64,000 nt of DNA from Planctomycetota bacterium (GTDB lineage: Bacteria > Planctomycetota > UBA1135 > UBA2386). The notes under the pieces are model-generated. The model was not told the origin of the DNA. It searched no databases and saw only the letters and a program-made list of their open reading frames with translations. The DNA lies in the NCBI GenBank assembly GCA_014192625.1, contig BJHM01000011.1, positions 46,738 to 110,737 of the forward strand, given 5' to 3'. Positions 44,405 through 53,031 of the stretch are shown one piece after another (positions within the stretch are counted from its first letter, which is position 1; each line of letters begins with the position of its first letter). The position numbers and the translations under genes are program-made.

Positions 44405-46483
44405 TTAGCGGGTGAAGGCGGCGGCGTTGCCAGCGTCGACGTTGAGGATGTTGCCGGTTGATTTCGCCGCGCGGTCGCCGGCAAAGAATGCGATCGCCTC
44501 GGCAATGTCCTCGGGATAGACGCTGCGCTTTAGCAGACTGCGTTCGCGGTAGTGCTGTTCCAGTTGATCCGCTTCGATGCCATAGGCGGCGGCGCGCTGC
44601 GAGCGCCAGTCGCCCGACCAGATGTGGGAGCCGCGCAACACTGCGTCGGGGTTCACGACGTTGCAGCGAATCCCAAGTGGTGCACCTTCGAGCGCGATGC
44701 AGCGCGCCAGGTGCAGTTCGGCAGCCTTGGCGGTGTTGTAGGCGGCGGCTTTTATGGATGCGGCGAGCGCATTCTTGCTGCCGACAAACACGATTGAGCC
44801 ACCGAGGCCCTGCTGCTTCATCACTTTGAAGCCTTCGCGCGCGACCAAAAAGTAACCGGTGGCGAGCACTGCTAGATTCTTGTTCCAAAGGTCGAGCGAG
44901 GTGTCCTCGATCGGTGCCGACGAGGCGATGCCGGCGTTGCTCACCAGGATGTCGAGACCGCCGAAGCGCTGCGCGGTTGCGGCAAAGGCGGCCTGCACAG
45001 ATGCCTCCTGCGTCACGTCGCACAAAACGGAGTCAACCTGATCTTCGCCGGCTTTCTTCCGCAGTTGGCTTTTGGCGTTTTCGAGTGCGCTGCTATTGAT
45101 GTCTGCGAGCATCACGGCAGCGCCTTCTGCCAACAACCGTTCGGCCGTGGCGACGCCGATGCCGCCGGCTCCGCCAGTGACAAAGGCAATGCGACCGACG
45201 AGCGGCCTTGGCGGTGGCATTCGGCGCAGCTTGGCTTCTTCAAGTGCCCAATATTCGATTGCGAATGCTTCCGACTCGGGCAAGCCAAGGTAATCGCTGA
45301 CGTCGCTGGCGCCGCGCATCACGTGGATGGCATTGGTATAGAACTCGGCGGCAATGCGTGCGGTCGCCTTATCGTTTGCAAACGTAAACATGCCGATGCC
45401 GGGTGCTAGCAGCACCACTGGGGCGGTGTCGCGCAGTGCTGGCGAGTCGGCGCGCTTGCAGCGTTCGTAGTAGCTCGTGTATGCCGCGCGGTAGGCGGCG
45501 AGTCGTTCGTCGATGCCATCGAGCACGCCTGCGGGTGATGTGGCTGCAGGCAGCAGCAACGGTTGTCGCTTGGTGCGTAAAAAGTGATCGGGGCAAGAGG
45601 TGCCTGCGGCGGCGAGTTCTGCAGCCCGGCGACTACCGACAAACTCCAGCACCGCATCGCTGTCGATGAAGTGGCCGATCTTCAACGTCGTGCCAGCGAG
45701 GAGCCCGCGTAGCGATGGCAGCACGGCGGCGGCGATGGCGCGACGATCCACCGAGGGGAGCGCTGCTGTTACCAAGCCGCCAAAACCGGCTGGCTTGTGG
45801 TGCCGCAGCAAAAATGCCTCCGCCTGCTGAATGATCGTGATCGTGTTCTCGTAGCAAGCGCGACTCGTGTCGCCAAAGGAGAGCAGGCCGTGGCCGCCGA
45901 GCACCACGCCGCGACTGCGCGGATTGGCGCGGCAGTAACTGCCGATTGCGAGGCCAAGATGGAAGCCTGGGCGCTGCCAAGGCAGCCAGCCGATCACGCC
46001 GCCGAAAACTTCGGCGGTCAGTCGTTCGCCATCCTTCGCACAGGCCAGTGCTATCACGCTGTCGGGATGCACATGGTCAATGTGGTCGTGCGGCGCGAAC
46101 GCGTGCAGTGGCGTGTCGATACTGGCGGCGCGGGCGTTCAAGTTGAAGTTGCAATGCGGTAGGTAACCCTGCATCTCGTCCTCGTGCGATTTGCCGCGAT
46201 AGCGTTGCTCGAGAGCCAGCACGCGATCGAGGTAGAGCGTCGCAAACCCGTCGAGTTGCATCGAGCCGAGGTCGCCGCCCGAGCCTTTAACCCAGAGCAC
46301 GGTGGAGATGGCGCCCGTCAGCGGATCCCTACCCTTGAGCTTTGCCGAAGTGTTGCCGCCGGCAAAATTGGTGATGCGCAGGTCAGCACCGAGCAGATTG
46401 GAGCGATAGAGCAGCAACTGTTCTTCTGTGAAGTCCTTGCAGGCGCGATCGTCCCAATGGGACGTGACAAGAGCGGCGGTCAT
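44405..46483 (-). CDS. rhaEW: Bifunctional rhamnulose-1-phosphate aldolase / short-chain dehydrogenase
   Basis: 692 residues from the ATG at 46483. The N-terminal half is a class II aldolase (zinc ligands in HDHIDHVHPDS and LGGHGLLSFG, with GGNTSAK substrate-binding near residue 43). The C-terminal half, from about residue 420, is a short-chain dehydrogenase (TGGAGGIG for NAD, SNAGIAS, catalytic Ser in VGSKNALAAS, YNTAK). The combined enzyme splits rhamnulose-1-phosphate to DHAP and L-lactaldehyde and then oxidises the aldehyde. It is the first gene of the operon, and its promoter must lie in the 247 bases before the divergent gene. Confidence 0.93.
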   Translation of the reverse strand: MTAALVTSHWDDRACKDFTEEQLLLYRSNLLGADLRITNFAGGNTSAKLKGRDPLTGAISTVLWVKGSGGDLGSMQLDGFATLYLDRVLALEQRYRGKSHEDEMQGYLPHCNFNLNARAASIDTPLHAFAPHDHIDHVHPDSVIALACAKDGERLTAEVFGGVIGWLPWQRPGFHLGLAIGSYCRANPRSRGVVLGGHGLLSFGDTSRACYENTITIIQQAEAFLLRHHKPAGFGGLVTAALPSVDRRAIAAAVLPSLRGLLAGTTLKIGHFIDSDAVLEFVGSRRAAELAAAGTSCPDHFLRTKRQPLLLPAATSPAGVLDGIDERLAAYRAAYTSYYERCKRADSPALRDTAPVVLLAPGIGMFTFANDKATARIAAEFYTNAIHVMRGASDVSDYLGLPESEAFAIEYWALEEAKLRRMPPPRPLVGRIAFVTGGAGGIGVATAERLLAEGAAVMLADINSSALENAKSQLRKKAGEDQVDSVLCDVTQEASVQAAFAATAQRFGGLDILVSNAGIASSAPIEDTSLDLWNKNLAVLATGYFLVAREGFKVMKQQGLGGSIVFVGSKNALAASIKAAAYNTAKAAELHLARCIALEGAPLGIRCNVVNPDAVLRGSHIWSGDWRSQRAAAYGIEADQLEQHYRERSLLKRSVYPEDIAEAIAFFAGDRAAKSTGNILNVDAGNAAAFTR

Positions 46484-46730
46484 TGGGCAAAAATCATACG
46501 CAGGGAATGCGCCAGCGTGTAGCTGACGTTTTTGCTGTGGGCGCAAAGCTCATGCTTTGTGAATAGTGATCTGCAAAAGCAAACTGCTTGCCAAATGGTG
46601 CCCGTGGCGCACTCTTTGTGGCGGTGGCAAAACCACAGAGTCGCAGAGCCAGCGCCATTGTTCTTTTGTTGCAGCCTCGGCACTCCCAATAGCCGGTGCG
46701 ATCTGCCATGATAAAAAGACAGATACTGTT

Positions 46731-48290
46731 ATGACGAACATCACATTTCGCGCGTTCGTTCTCGCGGCCACCATGGTCGCCTGCTCACCCTTTATCGTTG
46801 CCCAGAAGGGCACGCCGGAGCCGCGTGCCGGGCTTGAGTTCAAGCCGCCCAAGGGTTTTGTCGAAATGCCCGCCGCCGGCGACAACGGCGCTCTGGTGCG
46901 GCTGTTTGCAGCTCCGCGCGCACTGTCGGACAAGGAGGACGGTGCGCATACGCCACTCATGCGAGTGATGTTCTTTGGTAAGGGCGGCAATGCTGACAAA
47001 GATGTCGTCGATGGCTTGCCGCGAATGACCCCGTTCCGTGGGTTAGAGGATTTTGTGCAGCGCGGGCTCGGCATGAAAAACCCGATTAAGGAGACTTACA
47101 AAGTTGCTGCCCTCGACGGCCAGCGAATCACTGGCAAGGACAAGGCGCGCACGCTGTATGGCCAGTCTGTAACGCTACCCGACGGCGAAGCGGCGGTTTG
47201 TTTCGAGGCCCTCACTACCCAGTTCGACAAGCTGAAAAAAGACTATGACGTAACGTTGTCGACGCTCGCGCTGGTGCAACGGGTTGCAGAAGTCGCATTG
47301 CCGGCCCCGTGGCTGTCCGATGCCGAGTGGAACAAAAAGGATTTGCTAGCCCATTCCGCAGCGCGCAAGGCGTGGGCCGAAGCCATGGTCGCCAGTGCGG
47401 TGAAAACGCCTGGCGCAGGTTTTAAGGTGCAGAAGTCCAAGTATTGGACCGTGATCAGTGCGGCGGACCCGGCGTTTACTAAGAAAGCTGTGACGGCGGC
47501 TGAGATGATGCGTATGTGGGCCGCGACCAAGATGCCAGACCTGACAAAGGAGTCTTTGCCCGCCATATTGCGAATCTTTGACAGCATGGATCATTACCGC
47601 GCTTACTTGACTACGGTGGTGGAGCAAAGAGAGTTTGACCAAGGCAGGCGCGAGTTACTGTTTGCTATGGATACTGACAACGGCGGCAACGGCGGCTATG
47701 GCCCGTTGTTTCGCGCCGTGCTTTGGCAGGTATTCGCAGACGTTGATGAGCGCGTCTTGCCAACGATGCCGCGCTGGTTTGACAATGGCATTTCTGAGTT
47801 TTTACGCAGTTCCTACTGCGATGGTAAGAAACTCGAATTCATGGCTGGTGATGTAGAGAAAGGCCGCATTGCCTATTATCCGCAGAACAAACTGCCCATG
47901 CCTTATCTATGGCATCTGATCCAAGAGCAGCTGCAGTTAAGTCCTGCTGACGGCAAGGCTGAGGAGCCATGGGGATACACGCCCGAGTGCGCGCGGCTCA
48001 TGCGCTGGTTATGGTCGTTCGATGGCGAGAAGCAGTTTGAAAAGCCAAACTTAGTCGCCGACTATGTCCGTGGATTGGCTGTGGCGGTGGGCAAGCTAGG
48101 TGCCAACCCGACGCTAGATGTTCGAACTGCGGGCTTAAGCCCGTCAGAGCAGAAAGAGTTCAACATGCGGGCTTACAAATGGCGCGACGCATTATTGAAG
48201 GACGTTGATTACACTGTGCTGCCGCTTACCGAATCACAGTGGAAGGCGATAAACGAGAAGTGGTTGGAGTTTAACAAGAATTTCAAGTGA
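46731..48290 (+). CDS. Secreted DUF1570-like protein lacking the metallopeptidase motif
   Basis: 519 residues from the ATG at 46731; a longer frame from 46566 has shadow-type composition and is not used. A signal peptide (about 1-24) is followed by a domain without named family and then a segment around residues 325-365. That segment ends RVLPTMPRWFDNGISEFLRSSY (shown here as PTMPRWFDNGISEF). This matches the downstream half of gluzincin/DUF1570 peptidases, where HExxH precedes 'lP.Wl.eGla'. In this protein the HExxH position reads FRAVLWQVF, so no zinc site is present. Divergent from the rhamnose operon; role unknown. Confidence 0.65.
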   Translation: MTNITFRAFVLAATMVACSPFIVAQKGTPEPRAGLEFKPPKGFVEMPAAGDNGALVRLFAAPRALSDKEDGAHTPLMRVMFFGKGGNADKDVVDGLPRMTPFRGLEDFVQRGLGMKNPIKETYKVAALDGQRITGKDKARTLYGQSVTLPDGEAAVCFEALTTQFDKLKKDYDVTLSTLALVQRVAEVALPAPWLSDAEWNKKDLLAHSAARKAWAEAMVASAVKTPGAGFKVQKSKYWTVISAADPAFTKKAVTAAEMMRMWAATKMPDLTKESLPAILRIFDSMDHYRAYLTTVVEQREFDQGRRELLFAMDTDNGGNGGYGPLFRAVLWQVFADVDERVLPTMPRWFDNGISEFLRSSYCDGKKLEFMAGDVEKGRIAYYPQNKLPMPYLWHLIQEQLQLSPADGKAEEPWGYTPECARLMRWLWSFDGEKQFEKPNLVADYVRGLAVAVGKLGANPTLDVRTAGLSPSEQKEFNMRAYKWRDALLKDVDYTVLPLTESQWKAINEKWLEFNKNFK

Positions 48291-48454
48291 CGCTTCGCTC
48301 ATGGCTAGCAGGCAGTAAGTTTCGCGTCTTTGGTGGCTTTATTTCGTAGATTGTATGGAACAACTTCGTATAATAAATATTTGACAATTGGAAGGTTGAA
48401 CTTTGCAAGGCGCATTGGCATCCTCAGGCAGCTATTCGTTCAGGTGCAGGGCGC

Positions 48455-50827
48455 ATGGATCAATTACAAACTTTAGGATTCAATCCGGTGAAGCAGTTTT
48501 ATCTTTCCGAGGTTGGCAGCAAGTTGCGGATGCTTGCTATGAACGCCTTGGCGGCTGGAGTGGCTGATGGGGATGTGCGGCCTGAACTTGCCAAACTTCT
48601 TTTGCAGATCGGGGCATGGATCGGATGCGACGCGGTTGCGATTTACGCTTTCGGCCCGGAAAAATCGCATGAAGTGCTCGCTGAAGTAGGTAATTCAGAT
48701 TGCTATAAACAGCTGGCATCGAGTGTCGCGGCCGGGGCTGATGAAGATGCCAGTGGCATAGTGGTATTGCCATTATTGGCAGGTGGTCAAAACCTAGGCT
48801 GCCTTGCCTACGCTGTAGCTGGAAAAAAATCTCAGCTTAAGCAGCGAGAATTGCTTGATGATATTGCACTTTGCTTGATCCCATTCGTCACGGTGCACTT
48901 GCAAAACAAAGCGAGCAAAAGTGCGCACGCAGTGTTAGTCGCCAGAGAGGCGCAAATTAATGGGCTGCTAGAAGTTAGCAATGAGCTGATTCAAAGTGTT
49001 TCCCCCAAAGGCAAGTTCTTATATGTCAACGGATCGTGGCTCCGCACATTAGGCTACACCCAATCTGAAGTTGCTGAACTCAGCATCTTCGATGTGATTC
49101 ATCCCGACTCGGACGCACATTGTCAGGTGGCCTTCCAGCAGATTTTTCAGGGCAAGGCAATGCTCAATGCATCGATTGTCTTCAAGGATCGCAAAGGCGA
49201 GGCAGTGCATGTCGTCGGCAACGCTTTCCCGCGCATTGTTGATGGTAAGGTCGAGGCTTCGAAAGGCTTTTTCAGGAATGTCACGGAACAGAAGAAAGTA
49301 GAACTGGCTTTGCAACATGAGCGCATGCTGGTTGAAAAGTTTTTGAATGCCGCGCCGGAGGCGATTGCGTTTCTAAATTCGAAAAGCATGGTGGTGCGCA
49401 TAAATTTAGAATTTACCAAGCTATTTGGTTTTGCGCCTGAAGAGGCCATTGGCTTCAACATTAACGATTTAGTGGTCCCCAATAATCTTCGTGCTGAGGG
49501 GAACAATCTGTGTCAGCGCGCGTTGACCGCTAAGGTGACAGAGATTGAGACAGTGCGGAAGCGTAAAGACGGTAGCGAGATGCAGGTTTTGTTGCTGGTT
49601 ATTCCAGTATCTGCTGATGATATGCAAATTTCGATCATCGCAATCTATCGTGATATCAGCAAGCGTAAGCAAATGGAGGTTCAGTTGGCGCGTGCAGAGC
49701 GCATGGAGGCCGTCGGCAGGTTGGCGGGTGGTATCGCGCACGACTTCAACAATCTACTGACCGTCATCAATGGGACGGTCGAGATGCTCATCAGTGATTT
49801 GCCGCCTGGCAATGCCTTTCTCGCTGACTTAGAAGCCGTCGCACACGCTGGTGCCAATGCCGCAGGCCTGACGCAGCAACTGCTAGCCTATAGTCGGAAG
49901 CAATTGATTCGGCCGGTGCCGGTGGATTTGAACGGTGTGGTCGAATGCGTGGCCAAGATGCTGCGCCTTGTGGTCGGCAAATGCATTCATGTCGAAATTT
50001 TTCTTTCTGATAAGCCGACCCGCGTGAAGGCCGACCCCGCCCAGTTGGAGCAAGTTGTCATGAATTTGGGGCTCAATGCACGCGATGCGATGCCTGCTGG
50101 CGGCACGCTTCAGATTTGGACGGATCATGTGCAAGTTGACGAGCCGCTGGCGCAAAAGCTGGATGTTGTGCAGGGCAGATATGTGGTGCTTCGTATTCTT
50201 GATAATGGCGTTGGCATGGACGAACGGGTGAAGGTGCGGTTGTTTGAGCCATTCTTTTCGACGAAAATCGCTTCCGGTCGTGGTTCGGGCCTCGGGCTGG
50301 CTTCGGTCCATGCGATCGTGCAGCAATCTGGCGGAAGCGTTAGTTTCGCGAGCAAGTTAGGCAGTGGTTCTGAGTTTCTGATTTACCTGCCGGCAACTAC
50401 GGAATCGATTGCCATTATACCCGTGGATGATTGCGATCGGGATTTGGGTGGGCGTGAGACCGTGTTGGTTGTTGAGGACGACCTCTCGGTCCGGTTGCTC
50501 GTTGAGCGAGTTCTTTGCGCTTCTGGATACACTGTGCTACTCGCAAATGGCGGTCAGGAGGCGATGGATCTGTTGCGTGGCAATGCAAATCGGATCGACA
50601 TGGTATTTACCGATGTAGTGATGCCAGATATGGGAGGGCCGGAACTTGCGCAGCTAATTGGGACCCATTGGCCAAAGATCCCCGTGCTATTTGCTTCCGG
50701 ATTTTCCGATGACGAGGTCTTTTGTCGCGGGCTTTTGGACCTGTCGTTCCAATTCCTGCCCAAGCCATTTTCGGCAACGGGCCTGCGTCTCAAGGTCCGG
50801 CAGATCCTCGACCGCAAAATATGCTAA
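48455..50827 (+). CDS. Hybrid sensor histidine kinase (GAF-PAS-PAS-HisKA-HATPase-REC)
   Basis: 790 residues, no transmembrane helix, so a cytoplasmic sensor. It has a GAF-like region (about 20-150), two PAS domains (about 170-285 and 295-405), and HisKA with LAGGIAHDFNNLL (His429). The ATPase domain has NLGLNARDAMP, DNGVGMDE and GRGSGLGLASVH, and a C-terminal receiver domain has VVEDD and FTDVVMPDMGG (Asp720) with a FLPKPF Lys. Both phosphosites are present, so it can autophosphorylate and pass phosphate to its own receiver. No separate response regulator is adjacent. The 5' flank is AT-rich with TATAAT-like and TTGACA-like elements. Confidence 0.93.
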   Translation: MDQLQTLGFNPVKQFYLSEVGSKLRMLAMNALAAGVADGDVRPELAKLLLQIGAWIGCDAVAIYAFGPEKSHEVLAEVGNSDCYKQLASSVAAGADEDASGIVVLPLLAGGQNLGCLAYAVAGKKSQLKQRELLDDIALCLIPFVTVHLQNKASKSAHAVLVAREAQINGLLEVSNELIQSVSPKGKFLYVNGSWLRTLGYTQSEVAELSIFDVIHPDSDAHCQVAFQQIFQGKAMLNASIVFKDRKGEAVHVVGNAFPRIVDGKVEASKGFFRNVTEQKKVELALQHERMLVEKFLNAAPEAIAFLNSKSMVVRINLEFTKLFGFAPEEAIGFNINDLVVPNNLRAEGNNLCQRALTAKVTEIETVRKRKDGSEMQVLLLVIPVSADDMQISIIAIYRDISKRKQMEVQLARAERMEAVGRLAGGIAHDFNNLLTVINGTVEMLISDLPPGNAFLADLEAVAHAGANAAGLTQQLLAYSRKQLIRPVPVDLNGVVECVAKMLRLVVGKCIHVEIFLSDKPTRVKADPAQLEQVVMNLGLNARDAMPAGGTLQIWTDHVQVDEPLAQKLDVVQGRYVVLRILDNGVGMDERVKVRLFEPFFSTKIASGRGSGLGLASVHAIVQQSGGSVSFASKLGSGSEFLIYLPATTESIAIIPVDDCDRDLGGRETVLVVEDDLSVRLLVERVLCASGYTVLLANGGQEAMDLLRGNANRIDMVFTDVVMPDMGGPELAQLIGTHWPKIPVLFASGFSDDEVFCRGLLDLSFQFLPKPFSATGLRLKVRQILDRKIC

Positions 50828-50867
50828 ACGGCAGCGCGCAGCCGTTGCTCGTGCGCTGATTTTCTGG

Positions 50868-51953
50868 TTACCGGCCGAATGGGGCAGGCCGTTCCCCACC
50901 ATTGAGCTTGCCGCGCGGCGAAGCTTGATCGTCACCGGCGTTCACTGTGTTTTTACCGGGGTTGTTTTGCATCATCACAAGGCGCTTCCGGAAGAAGGTT
51001 AGAACCTTGGTGTATTTTTCGTCGTCACCAGAAATTTCTTCCATGCCGGTAAGGGCTTTCTTGAAGTTCTCGACATCGTGCGTGCGGCCAGTTGCGAGCA
51101 TGATTCGGCTATAGAAAACCCGCAAGTTCTCACCTGTTGGCAAGTGGTTCGCTCGCATCATTTCGACCAGCTTTGCGGCATTGTCCTCGGTATTTTTATT
51201 GCTGTATTCTTCTGCGAGAATCTCTGTGGCTTGAAGGTCAATTAACATTTGATTGACCTGTGCGCTTTTATCCGCTGGCAAGTTGATCAGCAACTTGGCG
51301 CGTTTTCTTGCGTCTCTGTAGGTTACTATGCCGAGATCCGATTTGAGGATTAGCAGGTCCGCGGCAGACACGGTGTCTTCTGCGGGTTTTTTCGCGAGTT
51401 CCGATGCGAGAGCGATCTTTACCTCAGTGTTCCGGATGCTGGCAGCCGAGTGTCTGCTCTCTTTTGCGAGGACGCTGCCATCTGCAGCCAAGAACACGAT
51501 GTGCGGGTGAAGTTCTCCACCAGTTTCACGAAATAGAGTCTGTGGCGGCTCGCCAGTGACGCGTGTTTCAATGTTGCAGAAGAGCACGACCTTATCAGCA
51601 AAATCGGTAAAGACTGAATCGGAAAACGTGGTCATCTCGAGTGCCCTGCTCGAAGGACAGTCTGAATAAGAGCGAGTGAAGTAAGCGAGAATCGGCTTAT
51701 CGAGCAATTTAGCGGAGGCGCGTGCAGCTTCGTAGTCGAACGTCCATGCGCATTTCGTGAAGACCGGCAGCGCTTTCAGGTCATCGCGCATTTTGATCAA
51801 GGTCTCTTGGGGCGGCAACGGCGCCACTCCTGAGAACTGAGGTTTCTTGGTGACGGTTTTCTCCGGCACCTGTGCTCTAGCAATCCCGGAGAGCGGGAAA
51901 ACAAATGGTGTAAGAATCAGCAGGAGTGACGATACGAAGATTCGATCTTTCAC
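50868..51953 (-). CDS. Exported thioredoxin-like protein with CxxS site
   Basis: 361 residues; signal peptide of about 28 residues ending IARAQV. The segment DKPILAYFTRSYSDCPSSRALE (shown: AYFTRSYSDCPSS) matches the thioredoxin-fold start but has Cys-Pro-Ser-Ser in place of CxxC, and the HPHIVFLAADG segment supplies the cis-Pro region. A helical C-terminal half (200-330) follows. It is probably a periplasmic monothiol redox or chaperone protein. Convergent with the histidine kinase, 40 bases apart. Confidence 0.65.
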   Translation of the reverse strand: MKDRIFVSSLLLILTPFVFPLSGIARAQVPEKTVTKKPQFSGVAPLPPQETLIKMRDDLKALPVFTKCAWTFDYEAARASAKLLDKPILAYFTRSYSDCPSSRALEMTTFSDSVFTDFADKVVLFCNIETRVTGEPPQTLFRETGGELHPHIVFLAADGSVLAKESRHSAASIRNTEVKIALASELAKKPAEDTVSAADLLILKSDLGIVTYRDARKRAKLLINLPADKSAQVNQMLIDLQATEILAEEYSNKNTEDNAAKLVEMMRANHLPTGENLRVFYSRIMLATGRTHDVENFKKALTGMEEISGDDEKYTKVLTFFRKRLVMMQNNPGKNTVNAGDDQASPRGKLNGGERPAPFGR

Positions 51954-52435
51954 TTAGTAGGCTCCAAATAGATACCAGCTGCGAAGTGGCACAAATTGCC
52001 AACGGGCCAGCATATTTTACTATTCGGGTTTTTCCCCTACCTAGCATGAGCCATGTCGGGAAAGGTTAAATTGTCTGGCAGTTTGCTCGTGGGTCGAGAT
52101 CAGGTGCGCTTGAGCAATAGCCAGCTATGGCCCCGCAAAAAGGTCAATGCGGGTAGCTATTTTTGGTCGTATCAGGGTGGATATTTTGTGTCCAATCGCG
52201 CAAGTTAATTACCGGCCAATATTCGCTGCCAATGAGCTTTTGTTCCGCAATGTAGCGACAATGTGAAAGCTTTTTTGCGTGCTGCATCGCAACGCAGAGC
52301 TCGTTGTCGGAACCGCTCAAGAATTGCGTTTCTTTCTTCGTTAGGAGGGGCTGTCATGCCGCTAGCGATTCCGCCTGCAGTGACTGCTGCCCCGGCATTT
52401 TTTTGCTGGAAAGCGATGCTGCGCTATCCGGTGCG
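51954..52435. other. Intergenic region, 480 bases, no gene seen
   Basis: Lower GC than its neighbours, with several T-runs and A-runs. Open frames on either strand are short and of shadow type. It would contain the promoter of the thioredoxin-like gene near 51960-52020. No RNA structure was recognised. Confidence 0.4.
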
Positions 52436-52729
52436 CTACTTCGCGTCGTCCGAGGCGGCTTCGAAGTTGCCCCAGATTTCGCCTCGCACCACAGTGAATG
52501 TGAGCGTGCCCGATGCGAGATCAACCCCTGGCAGCATGTCTTCGTCAAAGGACGCGAGTATTTGTGGCACGTCATCCTCTTGAAAGCCTGCGTCGGCAAA
52601 AAGCACAACTGTGCCGGCGACTGCGTTGTCGAGATGGTGCAGATCGATCACGACCGAATCTTTGCCATTCTTGCTGCCTAGGAAGCGTTCCGACGACGGA
52701 GTTCGCAACAGCCTTTTCCAGATTATCAT
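52436..52729 (-). CDS. Small hypothetical protein coupled to DUF4236 gene
   Basis: 97 residues from the ATG at 52729, which overlaps the DUF4236 stop (ATGA), so it is translationally coupled. The sequence has a charged N terminus and alternating strands (VVIDLHHL, GTVVLFADAGF, GTLTFTVVRGEIWG). No family is recognised. Its composition, unlike the opposite-strand frames, fits a real protein. Confidence 0.55.
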   Translation of the reverse strand: MIIWKRLLRTPSSERFLGSKNGKDSVVIDLHHLDNAVAGTVVLFADAGFQEDDVPQILASFDEDMLPGVDLASGTLTFTVVRGEIWGNFEAASDDAK

Positions 52730-52974
52730 GTGGTTGCCTGCCAGAGGAGTGAGCCTGTGGTTGCAAAAGTGATCGCGCTTAGGATCAGCACGAGGCAGCC
52801 CTTGCCCCGATAGCCGATTCCGGTGTTTGGGATCGACAGGTTCGTGTATTTGCGGCCGCGGCCATCAACGCCCATGCGGAAACCGCGGCTACCGACCGAA
52901 TAGCCAACTCCAGACCGGCTGAGGTTGATGCGGAACGGGCCGATGCCAATGGAACGGCGAAAATAGAGTCCCAT
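52726..52974 (-). CDS. DUF4236 domain protein with C-terminal membrane helix
   Basis: 82 residues starting MGLYFRRSIGIGPFRINLS. The N-terminal pattern FRRSI..GPFRINLSRSGVGYSVG and the following SRGFRMGV are characteristic of DUF4236 (quoted in two pieces: GPFRINLSRSGVGYSVG, GFRMGV). A GIGYRG segment and a hydrophobic C-terminal helix (about 60-78) follow. Unknown function; the domain is common in bacteria. It leads a two-gene unit with the next small ORF. Confidence 0.85.
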   Translation of the reverse strand: MGLYFRRSIGIGPFRINLSRSGVGYSVGSRGFRMGVDGRGRKYTNLSIPNTGIGYRGKGCLVLILSAITFATTGSLLWQATT

Positions 52975-53031
52975 GGTGTTGGCGCTAGACTAAGCAGCCT
53001 TTGTGGAAAACAAAGCCATTCCTTCGGCAGT

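Noticed and set aside
44385..45023. N-terminal extension of the rhamnose isomerase
   Set aside because: Lies within the aldolase-dehydrogenase gene in another frame; family length fits the ATG at 44384.
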